A stretch of 64,000 nt of DNA. Source: Anaerolineales bacterium UBA5195 (GTDB lineage: Bacteria; Chloroflexota; Anaerolineae; Anaerolineales; Villigracilaceae). Below, piece after piece: positions 42,640-50,143 of this stretch. Below the pieces are notes generated by a model. That model was not told the DNA's origin and searched no databases. It saw nothing but the letters and a program-made list of their open reading frames with translations. The translations under genes and the position numbers were made by a program. Position 1 is the stretch's first letter; each line of letters opens with the position of its first letter. Where the stretch lies: the NCBI GenBank assembly GCA_002412925.1, contig DHVZ01000003.1, positions 1 through 64,000 on the forward strand, written 5' to 3'.

Positions 42640-43266
42640 CTACCCCCAGGTCAGGAGCGAGTTGACCATCAGGATCAGGGAATGAACCCCCATCAGCCAG
42701 ACCACCGTTTTGTCACGCCGGACTTGTTCCCCCCAGAGCAAACCACAGGCAAACGTTACCACAACCACCGCGATCACCCCGCCCAGGGGCGCTGTCAGCG
42801 AGGCTTTGGGGATATGCCAGGCGGCGAAAAGCAGCGCATGCAGGCAGACGGCCAAAAATGGTTTGGTCTTGAAGATTGCCAGGCAGATCGGGAGCAAGGC
42901 GGCGCGGAAAAACAACTCCTGTGAAATCCCGCTGGCTGGGGCATAAACCAGGGCTGCCGTCCAATCCCACCCGCTCCAACTCCCCGTCAGCCAGAACATC
43001 GGCATTAACAATAGTGAAGCGCCCAGGAAGAGCAGCCCGGTTTTGGAAATGGGGGCCAGGCGCAAGTGGCAGTCATCCATTGAAAAACCGGCCGCAACCA
43101 GCGTGGCAACGCCCAAAAGACCTGGCAGGAATTCCAGGAAAGCGCCTGGCGTGTTATCTGAATTTAGGGTATAGAGCAGGGTGTACGCCAGCCAGATCAG
43201 CAGAATGCCCCACAAGACAGGCTGAAGCGACAGTTTCTCGGGTTTTGGATTTGTTGATGTGGACAT
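42640..43266 (-). CDS. CPBP family intramembrane protein with altered motif 1
   Basis: 208-aa polytopic protein of the CPBP (CAAX protease/bacteriocin-processing) family. Motif 1 reads SQELFFRAALLP, so the first Glu of the usual EExxxR is Gln; motif 2 LLFAAWHIPK and motif 3 VHSLILMVN keep their His/Asn residues. About six to seven helices. ATG 43266 with GAGG upstream is preferred to 43302. The Glu-to-Gln change casts doubt on protease activity. Confidence 0.78.
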   Translation of the reverse strand: MSTSTNPKPEKLSLQPVLWGILLIWLAYTLLYTLNSDNTPGAFLEFLPGLLGVATLVAAGFSMDDCHLRLAPISKTGLLFLGASLLLMPMFWLTGSWSGWDWTAALVYAPASGISQELFFRAALLPICLAIFKTKPFLAVCLHALLFAAWHIPKASLTAPLGGVIAVVVVTFACGLLWGEQVRRDKTVVWLMGVHSLILMVNSLLTWG

Positions 43267-43493
43267 TCCAGACCTCATCACCTCATCAAGTTGCCCAAGC
43301 ATCTGAAGGATGCGCTACTTATGCCATTGTCAGTATTTCACGAAACAGCGCACACCCAAAATCGGATATTCTTTCAACGTTCTTGTACCTCTGATTATAT
43401 CTGAAATAGAAAGGTTGGTTTCGCAGGGGTGTTGTTTGTTCTTCAGGCACGAGGTTCCGCTGGGACAATTTTGCAGCGGAAATTTCTTTTCAA

Positions 43494-43504
43494 TTGTCAT
43501 ACAA
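43494..43504. promoter_or_regulatory. Operator candidate upstream of the permease
   Basis: TTGTCATACAA (extended AATTGTCATACAAATT) resembles the TTGTATACAA palindrome at the GntR gene (49303-49314), with a 3-nt instead of 2-nt centre. It lies 8 nt upstream of the -35 at 43513. Suggests that the GntR protein controls the permease (inference). Confidence 0.45.
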
Positions 43505-43512
43505 ATTCAGGC

Positions 43513-43541
43513 TTGTAAAGTGGCGTCTAGCGAAGTAGAAT
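43513..43541 (+). promoter_or_regulatory. Promoter of the nucleobase permease operon
   Basis: TTGTAA (43513-43518), a 17-bp spacer and TAGAAT (43536-43541). Start expected near 43548, giving a leader of about 185 nt. Confidence 0.6.
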
Positions 43542-43733
43542 AATTTTATTAGAAAAGTATTAATGTTGGCAATGTACTCCTATATTTTTCAAGGACACCC
43601 AAGCATGGAGGGATTAATTCTATTGGTTGTCGCAACCCTGAATGCACTCTCAAGGAGGTGCCTCAAGACCCAGGATAACCTTTGACGCCCCATTCATTTC
43701 GCTCCATTCCAACCCAAAATAGAGGAGACTAAA

Positions 43734-45116
43734 ATGGCTAAAGAAACAACTAACAAGATCGTTGGTTACCTGCCAGGCGATACACCGCCCTGGGGAGCTA
43801 TGCTTAGCCTGGGGTTCCAGCAAGTGCTGACGATGTTCCCCGCCACCGTGCTGGTCGCGATCCTGACCAAGTTTGATGTGGGCGTGACCCTGTTGGCCAG
43901 CGGCTTGGGGACAATCGTTGCCCTGCTCGTTTCGAGCCGACGCATCCCGATGTATTATGGCTCGAGCTTCAGCTACATCACTGTGGTTGTGACCGCGATG
44001 AGCCTGTACGCCAAGGATTGCTTTGGCGACCCGGCCCAATTCTACTGCCCTGAGGGCGTGCGTCTGGTGCAGGTCGGTATCATCGGCACGGCTGTGGTTG
44101 AAATCCTGGTCGGCTTGCTGATTATGCGGATCGGCAAGGCTGCCCTCGACAAGGCCCTGCCTCCGGTCATTACTGGCAGTGTCGCCATCGTCATCGGTAT
44201 CGCTCTGGCCGGCGCCGCATTGGGAATGGCTGGCGCCAACTGGCTGGTTGCCTTCATCACCCTGATTGCCACCATCGTGCTCTCTGTTTATCTGCAGGGC
44301 AAAGGCTTGTGGGGGATGCTTCCGATCCTCTTTGGTGCGATCATTGGATACCTTGTTTCCATTCCCCTGGGATTGGTCAATTTCGATTTGATCAACCAGG
44401 CCCAATGGCTGCGCGTGCCCAATATCACCTTCCCGGCCTTCGCCGATCCAAACGCCTGGGCTGTGGTGGTTAGCATCTCGTTGATAGCTATTGCCACCAT
44501 CCCAGAAAGCACAGCCCACCTGTACCAGATGAGCCTGTACATCGATGCGCTGGCAAAAGAACTGGGACGTGAACCGCTTGAAATCAAGAAATTGATCGGC
44601 CTGAACCTGGTTGCCGACGGCGCTGACGATGTGGTCGTGGGCTTCCTGGGCGGCTGCGCCGGAACCAACTATGGCGAGAATAACAGCCTGATGGCTATCA
44701 CCCGCAACTATTCGGTTCCGGTGTTGATGGCTGCCGGTGTCATGGCCATCCTGCTGGGCTTTGTTGGCAAGCTGGCTGCGTTGGTTAACACCATCCCGGT
44801 CGCTGTCACTGGCGGGCTTTCAATCTACCTGTTCGGTGTGATTGGTATGCAAGGTATTGCGCTGATCCAATCGGAGAAGGTCAACCTGTTCGAGCCGCGC
44901 CAGCTTGCGATTGGGGCCACGGTTCTGATTACAGGCATCGGCGGCAACCTGGCTTTGCAAGATGGCATGTTCCCCTTCGCCATCCCGGTGTTGTTCCCGA
45001 GCGGCATCCCGGCGATTGTGTTTGCCGCCATCGTCGGCATCCTGATGAACGCGTTGTTCCTGATACTGCCGCCATCCCTCTTTGGCGTCAAGGATCGGGA
45101 AAACATCAACCTGTAA
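43734..45116 (+). CDS. NCS2 uracil/xanthine-type nucleobase permease
   Basis: 460-aa proton-coupled nucleobase importer with about 14 helices. N-terminal GYLPGDTPPWGAMLSLGFQQ and MFPATVLVAILT, helix 8 IATIPESTAHLYQM containing the family Glu, and the signature region FLGGCAGTNYGENNSLMAIT (the NCS2 motif; Asn-Tyr-Gly-Glu-Asn as in UraA-type carriers). Whether it moves uracil, xanthine or another ring cannot be read with certainty, but the NYGENNS pattern is closer to uracil carriers. AGAGGAG upstream of the ATG. First gene of the hydroxylase island. Confidence 0.92.
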   Translation: MAKETTNKIVGYLPGDTPPWGAMLSLGFQQVLTMFPATVLVAILTKFDVGVTLLASGLGTIVALLVSSRRIPMYYGSSFSYITVVVTAMSLYAKDCFGDPAQFYCPEGVRLVQVGIIGTAVVEILVGLLIMRIGKAALDKALPPVITGSVAIVIGIALAGAALGMAGANWLVAFITLIATIVLSVYLQGKGLWGMLPILFGAIIGYLVSIPLGLVNFDLINQAQWLRVPNITFPAFADPNAWAVVVSISLIAIATIPESTAHLYQMSLYIDALAKELGREPLEIKKLIGLNLVADGADDVVVGFLGGCAGTNYGENNSLMAITRNYSVPVLMAAGVMAILLGFVGKLAALVNTIPVAVTGGLSIYLFGVIGMQGIALIQSEKVNLFEPRQLAIGATVLITGIGGNLALQDGMFPFAIPVLFPSGIPAIVFAAIVGILMNALFLILPPSLFGVKDRENINL

Positions 45117-45243
45117 CAATCTGTTGGCTGCCAGTCTCTTTGTGGCTGGCAGGGATAAGTTCTGGCGGTGGAACGTTCAGACCATGGGCGTTCCACCGCT
45201 CTTCCACCGTAGTGATGAAGTTATTGTCTGCGAGGATTTCGCT

Positions 45244-46158
45244 ATGAGTATAAACACGCATCCTGCGCTCCCTGAGTTTGAATATTACCGACCAGCGACA
45301 CTCGTTGAGGCCAGCGAATTCCTGGCCAGCCATTCTGCCGAAGCGCGCCCGTTCCTGGGAGGAACGGACGTTTTTGTTCGGATGCGGGACGGCTTCATGA
45401 CGCCAAAATTCCTGGTCGATGTTAAAAATCTGGATGGCACAAATGACCTGCGCTTTGACCCGCAGGCAGGCTTGACCATCGGGGCAGCTGTCAACATGAA
45501 CCGGGTCGCCGCCTCGCCCGAGGTGCAGGCGCATTATCCCTTGCTGGCAGAGGCCTGCCAGTCGGTTGCCAGCTACCAACTGCGGACGCGCGCCACAATC
45601 GTGGGCAACCTTTGTAACGCCTCTCCCGCCGGGGATACACTGGGGGCCTGCCTGCTGTTCGATGGGGTGCTCCAGGTCCACGGTGTAAATGGTTTGCGCC
45701 AGGAACCTCTCTCAACGTTTTTCCTGGGCCCGGGCAAGACAACCCTGAAACCTGGCGATTTCGTCACGGCCATCCACTTTCCCATCCCGCCCAAGGGTTG
45801 CCAGGGAACCTATCTCAAGCTGGGGCGCAACAAACTGAGCGACCTGAGCATCGTCGGCGTGACCGCGCTCGGTTACCCGGATTTAAAGCTCCCATCAGGC
45901 TATCGCTTCCGCCTGGCGCTGGCCTCCGTCGCGCCTGTGCCGCTGGTTGTGGCGGAAGTTGAAACCTGCCTGGGGAAACAGGCGGTCACGCCCGAAACCC
46001 TGCGCGAAGCCGCCCGTCTGGCTGGCGAGGCCTGCGCGCCCATCGACGATGTGCGCGGCAGCGCCCGCTATCGCAAGCAGATGGCCAAGAATTTGTCGGC
46101 AAAGGCGCTGAATGAAGTATGGGAAAAAATTAAAAGGGTAGGTTTGAAAGCTGGTTGA
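45244..46158 (+). CDS. Xanthine dehydrogenase family FAD-binding subunit
   Basis: 304-aa medium (flavin) subunit of a molybdenum hydroxylase; carries electrons from the FeS subunit to an acceptor. It has FEYYRPATLVEASEFL, the FAD loop FLGGTDVFVRMRD and the second FAD motif VGNLCNASPAGDTLGACLLFD, followed by a CO_deh_flav_C-like C-terminus (LALASVAPVPLVV). ATG 45244 begins after a 125-nt gap; the longer frame overlaps the permease and is rejected. The last codons and stop (GCT GGT TGA) lie at the edge of a family B repeat. Confidence 0.9.
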   Translation: MSINTHPALPEFEYYRPATLVEASEFLASHSAEARPFLGGTDVFVRMRDGFMTPKFLVDVKNLDGTNDLRFDPQAGLTIGAAVNMNRVAASPEVQAHYPLLAEACQSVASYQLRTRATIVGNLCNASPAGDTLGACLLFDGVLQVHGVNGLRQEPLSTFFLGPGKTTLKPGDFVTAIHFPIPPKGCQGTYLKLGRNKLSDLSIVGVTALGYPDLKLPSGYRFRLALASVAPVPLVVAEVETCLGKQAVTPETLREAARLAGEACAPIDDVRGSARYRKQMAKNLSAKALNEVWEKIKRVGLKAG

Positions 46159-46245
46159 GTAGGGCGGCGCTTTCCCGCCCGTACACTTGCACCGCACTGC
46201 GTTTGGTGCCAGGGTATGCCGGAAAAGCACTGGCTACTCGGCCCT
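46152..46245. repeat. Family B repeat overlapping the FAD subunit stop codon
   Basis: Starts GGTTGAGTAGGGCGG, which includes the TGA stop at 46156-46158, and ends CTACTCGGCCCTC. Contains a CACTTGCACCGCACTGC family D core. Confidence 0.7.
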
Positions 46246-46300
46246 CGCTTTCACTTTGATTGGTTAATAGCTTTTTGATGATTATTTCTTGGAGGTCAAG

Positions 46301-46816
46301 ATGGCATTTCACAAAATAAACCTCACCGTCAATGGTGGACTTGAGCAGGTGATTGTCCCCTCGAATATGACACTTATGACCATGTTGCGTGAAACACTTT
46401 CGCTGACCGGCACCAAAAATGGCTGCGCTGCCGGGGAATGTGGCGCTTGCACGGTTTTAATGAATGGCGAACCGGTCAACAGTTGCATGGTGCTGGCGGT
46501 CGAATGTGACGGGGCCAAGATTGTCACCGTGGAAGGTCTGGCAGAAGACAAAAGGCTCGACCCGATCCAGGAAGCCATGATCCAGGAAGGCGGCGTGCAG
46601 TGCGGTTTTTGCACCCCCGGCGTGCTGATGTCTTCACGGGCGCTTTTGGACCGCAACCCGCACCCGAGCGAGGCTGAAATTCGCCAGGCGCTGGTTGGGA
46701 ATTTGTGCCGCTGCACTGGCTATGTGCGGATTTTTGAAAGCGTCAAAAAAGCCGCCACACTTGCACCGCACTTCGCACGGCGCAGTGCAGGTGAGAAGCA
46801 AACGGTCACATCCTGA
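46301..46816 (+). CDS. Xanthine dehydrogenase family [2Fe-2S] subunit
   Basis: 171-aa small subunit. The plant-type ferredoxin cluster uses Cys in NGCAAGECGACTVLMNGEPVNSC, and the C-terminal helical cluster uses GVQCGFCTPGVLMS and GNLCRCTGY. ATG 46301 has GGAGG; the TTG at 46289 is discarded. The last 20 residues (about AATLAPHFARRSAGEK) follow the natural end at VKKA and are encoded by a CACTTGCACC...GTGCAGGTG palindrome (about 46760-46795), so they look repeat-derived. Confidence 0.92.
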   Translation: MAFHKINLTVNGGLEQVIVPSNMTLMTMLRETLSLTGTKNGCAAGECGACTVLMNGEPVNSCMVLAVECDGAKIVTVEGLAEDKRLDPIQEAMIQEGGVQCGFCTPGVLMSSRALLDRNPHPSEAEIRQALVGNLCRCTGYVRIFESVKKAATLAPHFARRSAGEKQTVTS

Positions 46817-46837
46817 GCGAGAAGAAGGAGCTGACTC

Positions 46838-49186
46838 ATGGAAAAAGATACACAAAACCCCGGCCCCGTCGGTGAGAACAAGACGCGGATCGACGCCCGT
46901 GAAAAAGTTACGGGTGCCGCTATTTATGCGGACGATATCCAGTTTGGGAATTCCTTGCTGCACGCTCGGATTAAACGCAGTCCGCACCCTCATGCGTTGA
47001 TCAAGAAAATCAACAGCGAGAAAGCCTGCAACCTGCCTGGTGTGAAAGCGGTTGTGACCGGCGAGGATTTTCCCGGTTATATCGGGCTGTACCTGAAAGA
47101 CCGCTTTTTCTTTTGCCGCGACCGGGTGCGTTATGTCGGGGATCCGGTGGTCGGCGTGGCGGCTGTCAGCGAGGAAATTGCCGAAAAGGCCCTCGACCTG
47201 ATCGAGGTGGAGTACGAAGTCCTCGAGCCAGTCCTCGACCCCGAATACGGCTTCAAGCCCGAGGCGCCGCTGCTTCATCCCGACCTGGGGAAATATACAG
47301 TCGCCAACTTTATCTTTCCACGGCCCGGAACAAATATTTCCAACCACTTCAAAATTCGCAAGGGTGATGTGGAGAGCGCCTGGGAAAAATGCGCGAGCAT
47401 CGTTGAGCACAAATACCGGATTCCCCACATTCAGCATGTGCCGATTGAGCCACATATTGCGGTTGCAAAAGTTGAGGAGTCAGGTGAGATCACGCTTTGG
47501 GGAAGTTCGCAATCGCCGTTTGCGCAGCGCAACCTGATCGCCCAGGCGCTGGGAATCTCGCCAGGCAAGATGCGCGTGATCGCGCCTTATGTCGGCGGTG
47601 GTTTCGGCTGCAAAGCCGGCGTCAGCATGGAAGCCCTGGCTGTGGCAATTGCAACCAAAACCAAGGGACACCCGGTCAAACTGCTCCTGACGCGCGAAGA
47701 AGAATTCGTCACAGCTTTTGTGCGCCAGGGATTGGTGGCCTACTTCAAGATGGGCTGCGATGAAAAAGGCCAACTCCTGGCGATGGAAAATACATTTTAT
47801 TGGGACGGGGGCGCTTACACCGAGTATGGCGTTAACATTACCCGCGCTTCAGGTTACAGCAGCAGCGGCCCTTATGAAGTTCCCAACGTCAAGACCGACA
47901 GCTACTGTGTCTATACCAATCATCCCGTTGGCGGTGCGATGCGCGGCTTTGGAATGCCTGAAATTCATGCCGGGTTGGAGCAGTGTATCGACGAACTGGC
48001 CCTCAAGATTGGGATGGATGCGGTTGAGTTTCGTAAGTTAAACTGCCTGAAGACAGGCAGCACGCTGGTCACTGGCAGCAAGATGCACCCAACCGGCCTG
48101 CTAGAGTGCGTCCGGAAAGCCGCTGAAGCCATCGAATGGGGCAAGAAAGCGCCGCCAAGCGCCCCGAACAAAAGACGCGGCAAAGGGCTGGCCTTGATGT
48201 GGAAAGCCCCAGCCATGCCGCCCAATGCAGGCTCCAGCGCCTGGGTTGAGTTGGCTGAAGATGGCACTATTAACGTGGGCGTGGGCGGGCAGGAAATCGG
48301 CCAGGGTGTCTTTACCGTGGCTGCCCAAATGGCCGCATCTGCCCTGGGTGTTCCGTATGAATCAGTCCGGATTGCGACCCCGGTCGACACCCGCTACAGC
48401 CCCTACGAGTGGCAGACCGTGGCCAGTCGTCTGACCTGGAGCATGGGCAACGCCATCGTCAGCGCCGCCAAAGATGCGCGCCGCCAAATCCTGGATACGG
48501 TGGCAGCTGCCTGGGACGAGAACCCCGAAGATTTGAATATCGTCAACGGGGTGGTTGTTTCCTACAAAAGCGAGAAGGAAGTTCCGCTCAAGAATCTGGT
48601 GGTGTACGGATTGCCAAAAGACGGCGACCAGGGTTGGCGGGGCGGACCTGTTCTGGGGCGCGGCAGTTTCATGCCAACCTACGTCACAGGCCTGGACGCC
48701 GAAACCGGCCAGGGTGAGCGGGCTGTCGTTCACTACACCACCGGGGCCCAGGCTGTTGAACTCGAAGTTGATCTTGACACGGGCCAGATTGACATCCTGA
48801 AGAGCGTTTCGGCCTTCGATGTTGGCAAAGCGATTAACCCTGAATTGGTTAAGGCCCAGATGGAAGGCGGCTTTATCCAGGGGATGAGTTCCGCGCTGTT
48901 CGAGAGTCTCCAATTGAAGAATGGCATTGTGCAGAACCCGAGCTTTGTGGATTACCGGATTGCCACTGCCGCGGACGTGCCGATTGAGATGGAATCGATC
49001 ATCGTTGAAGTGGCACAGGATGACGGGCCTTGGGGCGCGCGCGGGATCGGCGAACATTCCATGGTTCCGACCATCCCGGCGATTGCCAACGCCATCTTTG
49101 ACGCCGTCGGCGTCCGTTTTGACGGTCCGCCGTTTACGGCAGAAAAAGTTTACCTGGCAATGCTGGATGCCGGGATTGTGAAGTAA
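46838..49186 (+). CDS. Xanthine dehydrogenase family molybdopterin-binding subunit
   Basis: 782-aa catalytic subunit that hydroxylates an N-heterocyclic or aldehyde carbon using water at the Mo-pterin centre. Landmarks: GAAIYADDIQFGNSLLHARI near the N-terminus, VGGGFGCKAGVSME, GGAMRGFGMPE (xanthine-dehydrogenase-like loop; not the CO dehydrogenase AYRCSFR), GVGGQEIGQGVFT with the MPT-binding Gln, and the catalytic Glu in GARGIGEHSMVPT. GAAGGAG lies upstream. Together with the previous two genes it forms an FAD-FeS-Mo set in CoxMSL order. Substrate not determinable from sequence. Confidence 0.92.
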   Translation: MEKDTQNPGPVGENKTRIDAREKVTGAAIYADDIQFGNSLLHARIKRSPHPHALIKKINSEKACNLPGVKAVVTGEDFPGYIGLYLKDRFFFCRDRVRYVGDPVVGVAAVSEEIAEKALDLIEVEYEVLEPVLDPEYGFKPEAPLLHPDLGKYTVANFIFPRPGTNISNHFKIRKGDVESAWEKCASIVEHKYRIPHIQHVPIEPHIAVAKVEESGEITLWGSSQSPFAQRNLIAQALGISPGKMRVIAPYVGGGFGCKAGVSMEALAVAIATKTKGHPVKLLLTREEEFVTAFVRQGLVAYFKMGCDEKGQLLAMENTFYWDGGAYTEYGVNITRASGYSSSGPYEVPNVKTDSYCVYTNHPVGGAMRGFGMPEIHAGLEQCIDELALKIGMDAVEFRKLNCLKTGSTLVTGSKMHPTGLLECVRKAAEAIEWGKKAPPSAPNKRRGKGLALMWKAPAMPPNAGSSAWVELAEDGTINVGVGGQEIGQGVFTVAAQMAASALGVPYESVRIATPVDTRYSPYEWQTVASRLTWSMGNAIVSAAKDARRQILDTVAAAWDENPEDLNIVNGVVVSYKSEKEVPLKNLVVYGLPKDGDQGWRGGPVLGRGSFMPTYVTGLDAETGQGERAVVHYTTGAQAVELEVDLDTGQIDILKSVSAFDVGKAINPELVKAQMEGGFIQGMSSALFESLQLKNGIVQNPSFVDYRIATAADVPIEMESIIVEVAQDDGPWGARGIGEHSMVPTIPAIANAIFDAVGVRFDGPPFTAEKVYLAMLDAGIVK

Positions 49187-49201
49187 CTGCACGCTCAAAG
49201 A

Positions 49202-49254
49202 GTGCGCCGCACCATATTTAACCGGGTTTTGCCCGGCAGGATGGTGCGGCGCAC
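49202..49254. repeat. Cruciform-like palindrome
   Basis: GTGCGCCGCACCAT (49202-49215) pairs perfectly with ATGGTGCGGCGCAC (49241-49254), and an inner CCGGG/CCCGG stem lies at 49222-49236. Related GAGTGCG/GGGTGCGTCGCACC elements occur at about 16785-16825 and 50014-50105. Confidence 0.7.
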
Positions 49255-49286
49255 CCTCGCGGATGAACCAATTTTTTATTTGCCTC

Positions 49287-49314
49287 TTGATTTGTACACA
49301 AAATTGTATACAAT
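49287..49314 (+). promoter_or_regulatory. Promoter and operator of the GntR gene
   Basis: TTGATT (49287-49292), a 16-bp spacer and TACAAT (49309-49314). The perfect palindrome ATTGTATACAAT (49303-49314) covers the -10, and an imperfect one, TTGTACACAA, lies at 49292-49301. FadR/VanR-type GntR proteins often bind TTGTATACAA-like sites, so autoregulation is likely (inference). Confidence 0.7.
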
Positions 49315-49321
49315 AATAAGT

Positions 49322-49999
49322 ATGAAACAAAAAACTTCCGCCCTCAGCGCCGAGGTCTTTGCTGCACTCAAGGAGCGCATCATTCATTGGGAATACCCCC
49401 CCGCTCACCGGTTTACCGAAGAAGAGTTATGTGATGAGTTTGGTGTCAGCCGCAGCCCGGTGCGGGAAGCCTTGCAAATGTTAGTCGAAAATAGCCTGGT
49501 TACGAAGGAAGCCTACCGCGGCTATACCGTCAGGCAGCCAGACTTGGAAGAAATTCATGACCTCTATAATGTGCGCCTGGCGTTGGAGTTTTTTGTCGTC
49601 GAGTGGTTGACCCTGCATGGCATGCCTGAGATTGACTGGAAGCAATTACGCGATGCCTGGCAAAACATTTTGGATCACCTGCCCCAGAGCACTGCGGATT
49701 TCGCCGCCAGCGATGAGGCTTTCCACGAAGAAATGGCCGCGTGGACTGGAAACCAGGCCCTGGTTCACTACCTGCGTAACATCGATGAGCGGCTGCATTT
49801 TGTCCGCACAACTGACATTACCACTCCCGAGCGTCTGAGCGCAACTTGTGAGCAGCACCTGAAAATCCTGGATTATATCCAGGCTGGCGATCTTGGCCAG
49901 GCGCGTGAAGCGATGCGCGAAAACATTGAAAATGGCCGCAAAAACGTCGAAGTGGCGGTCAGGGAAGTCCTGGTCAGGTCATATCAAAAGGGTAAGTAA
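49322..49999 (+). CDS. GntR family transcriptional regulator, FadR/VanR type
   Basis: 225-aa regulator with an N-terminal winged helix (EVFAALKERIIHWEYPPAHR, DEFGVSRSPVREALQML) and a C-terminal FCD ligand domain (LYNVRLALEFFVVEWL, DEAFHEEMAAWTGN, EQHLKILDYIQAGD). ATG 49322 starts the domain; there is no ribosome site and the -10 lies 7 nt away, so it is probably leaderless. Located between the hydroxylase genes and fdrA, it is the likely controller of both. Confidence 0.9.
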   Translation: MKQKTSALSAEVFAALKERIIHWEYPPAHRFTEEELCDEFGVSRSPVREALQMLVENSLVTKEAYRGYTVRQPDLEEIHDLYNVRLALEFFVVEWLTLHGMPEIDWKQLRDAWQNILDHLPQSTADFAASDEAFHEEMAAWTGNQALVHYLRNIDERLHFVRTTDITTPERLSATCEQHLKILDYIQAGDLGQAREAMRENIENGRKNVEVAVREVLVRSYQKGK

Positions 50000-50013
50000 A
50001 TGCTATTTAGCCG

Positions 50014-50105
50014 AGGGTGCGTCGCACCAAACCTTTAGATAAAATTTGTTAAACGAGATTGCTCTTCGCTCGAAATAGCCTGTTTAACCTAGTGTGACGC
50101 ATTCT
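50014..50105. repeat. Degenerate palindrome of the GTGCGNCGCAC type
   Basis: GAGGGTGCGTCGCACCAAACC on the left and AGTGTGACGCATTCTC on the right form imperfect inverted ends. Position between the GntR gene and fdrA. Confidence 0.5.
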
Positions 50106-50143
50106 CTGGATAGCCAAGATTATTTTTTCAAGGAGGTCGAACC

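Larger units (their letters stand above)
43267..43733. other. Intergenic control region of the nucleobase island
   Basis: The 467 bp between the CPBP gene and the permease holds a half copy of repeat family A (about 43320-43375), an inverted-repeat operator candidate (43494-43504), a promoter (43513-43541) and an orphan Shine-Dalgarno (43652-43660, AAGGAGGTG). No gene is seen. Confidence 0.65.

Noticed and set aside
37622..43266. Defence island reading of the GNAT, nucleotidyltransferase and CPBP genes
   Set aside because: The nucleotidyltransferase lacks a HEPN/MNT partner of clear type and no nuclease, helicase or restriction gene is present; ordinary accessory genes explain the content.
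46838..49186. CO dehydrogenase large subunit (CoxL form I)
   Set aside because: The AYRCSFR active-site loop of form I is absent; the loop is GAMRGFGMPE as in xanthine-dehydrogenase-type enzymes.
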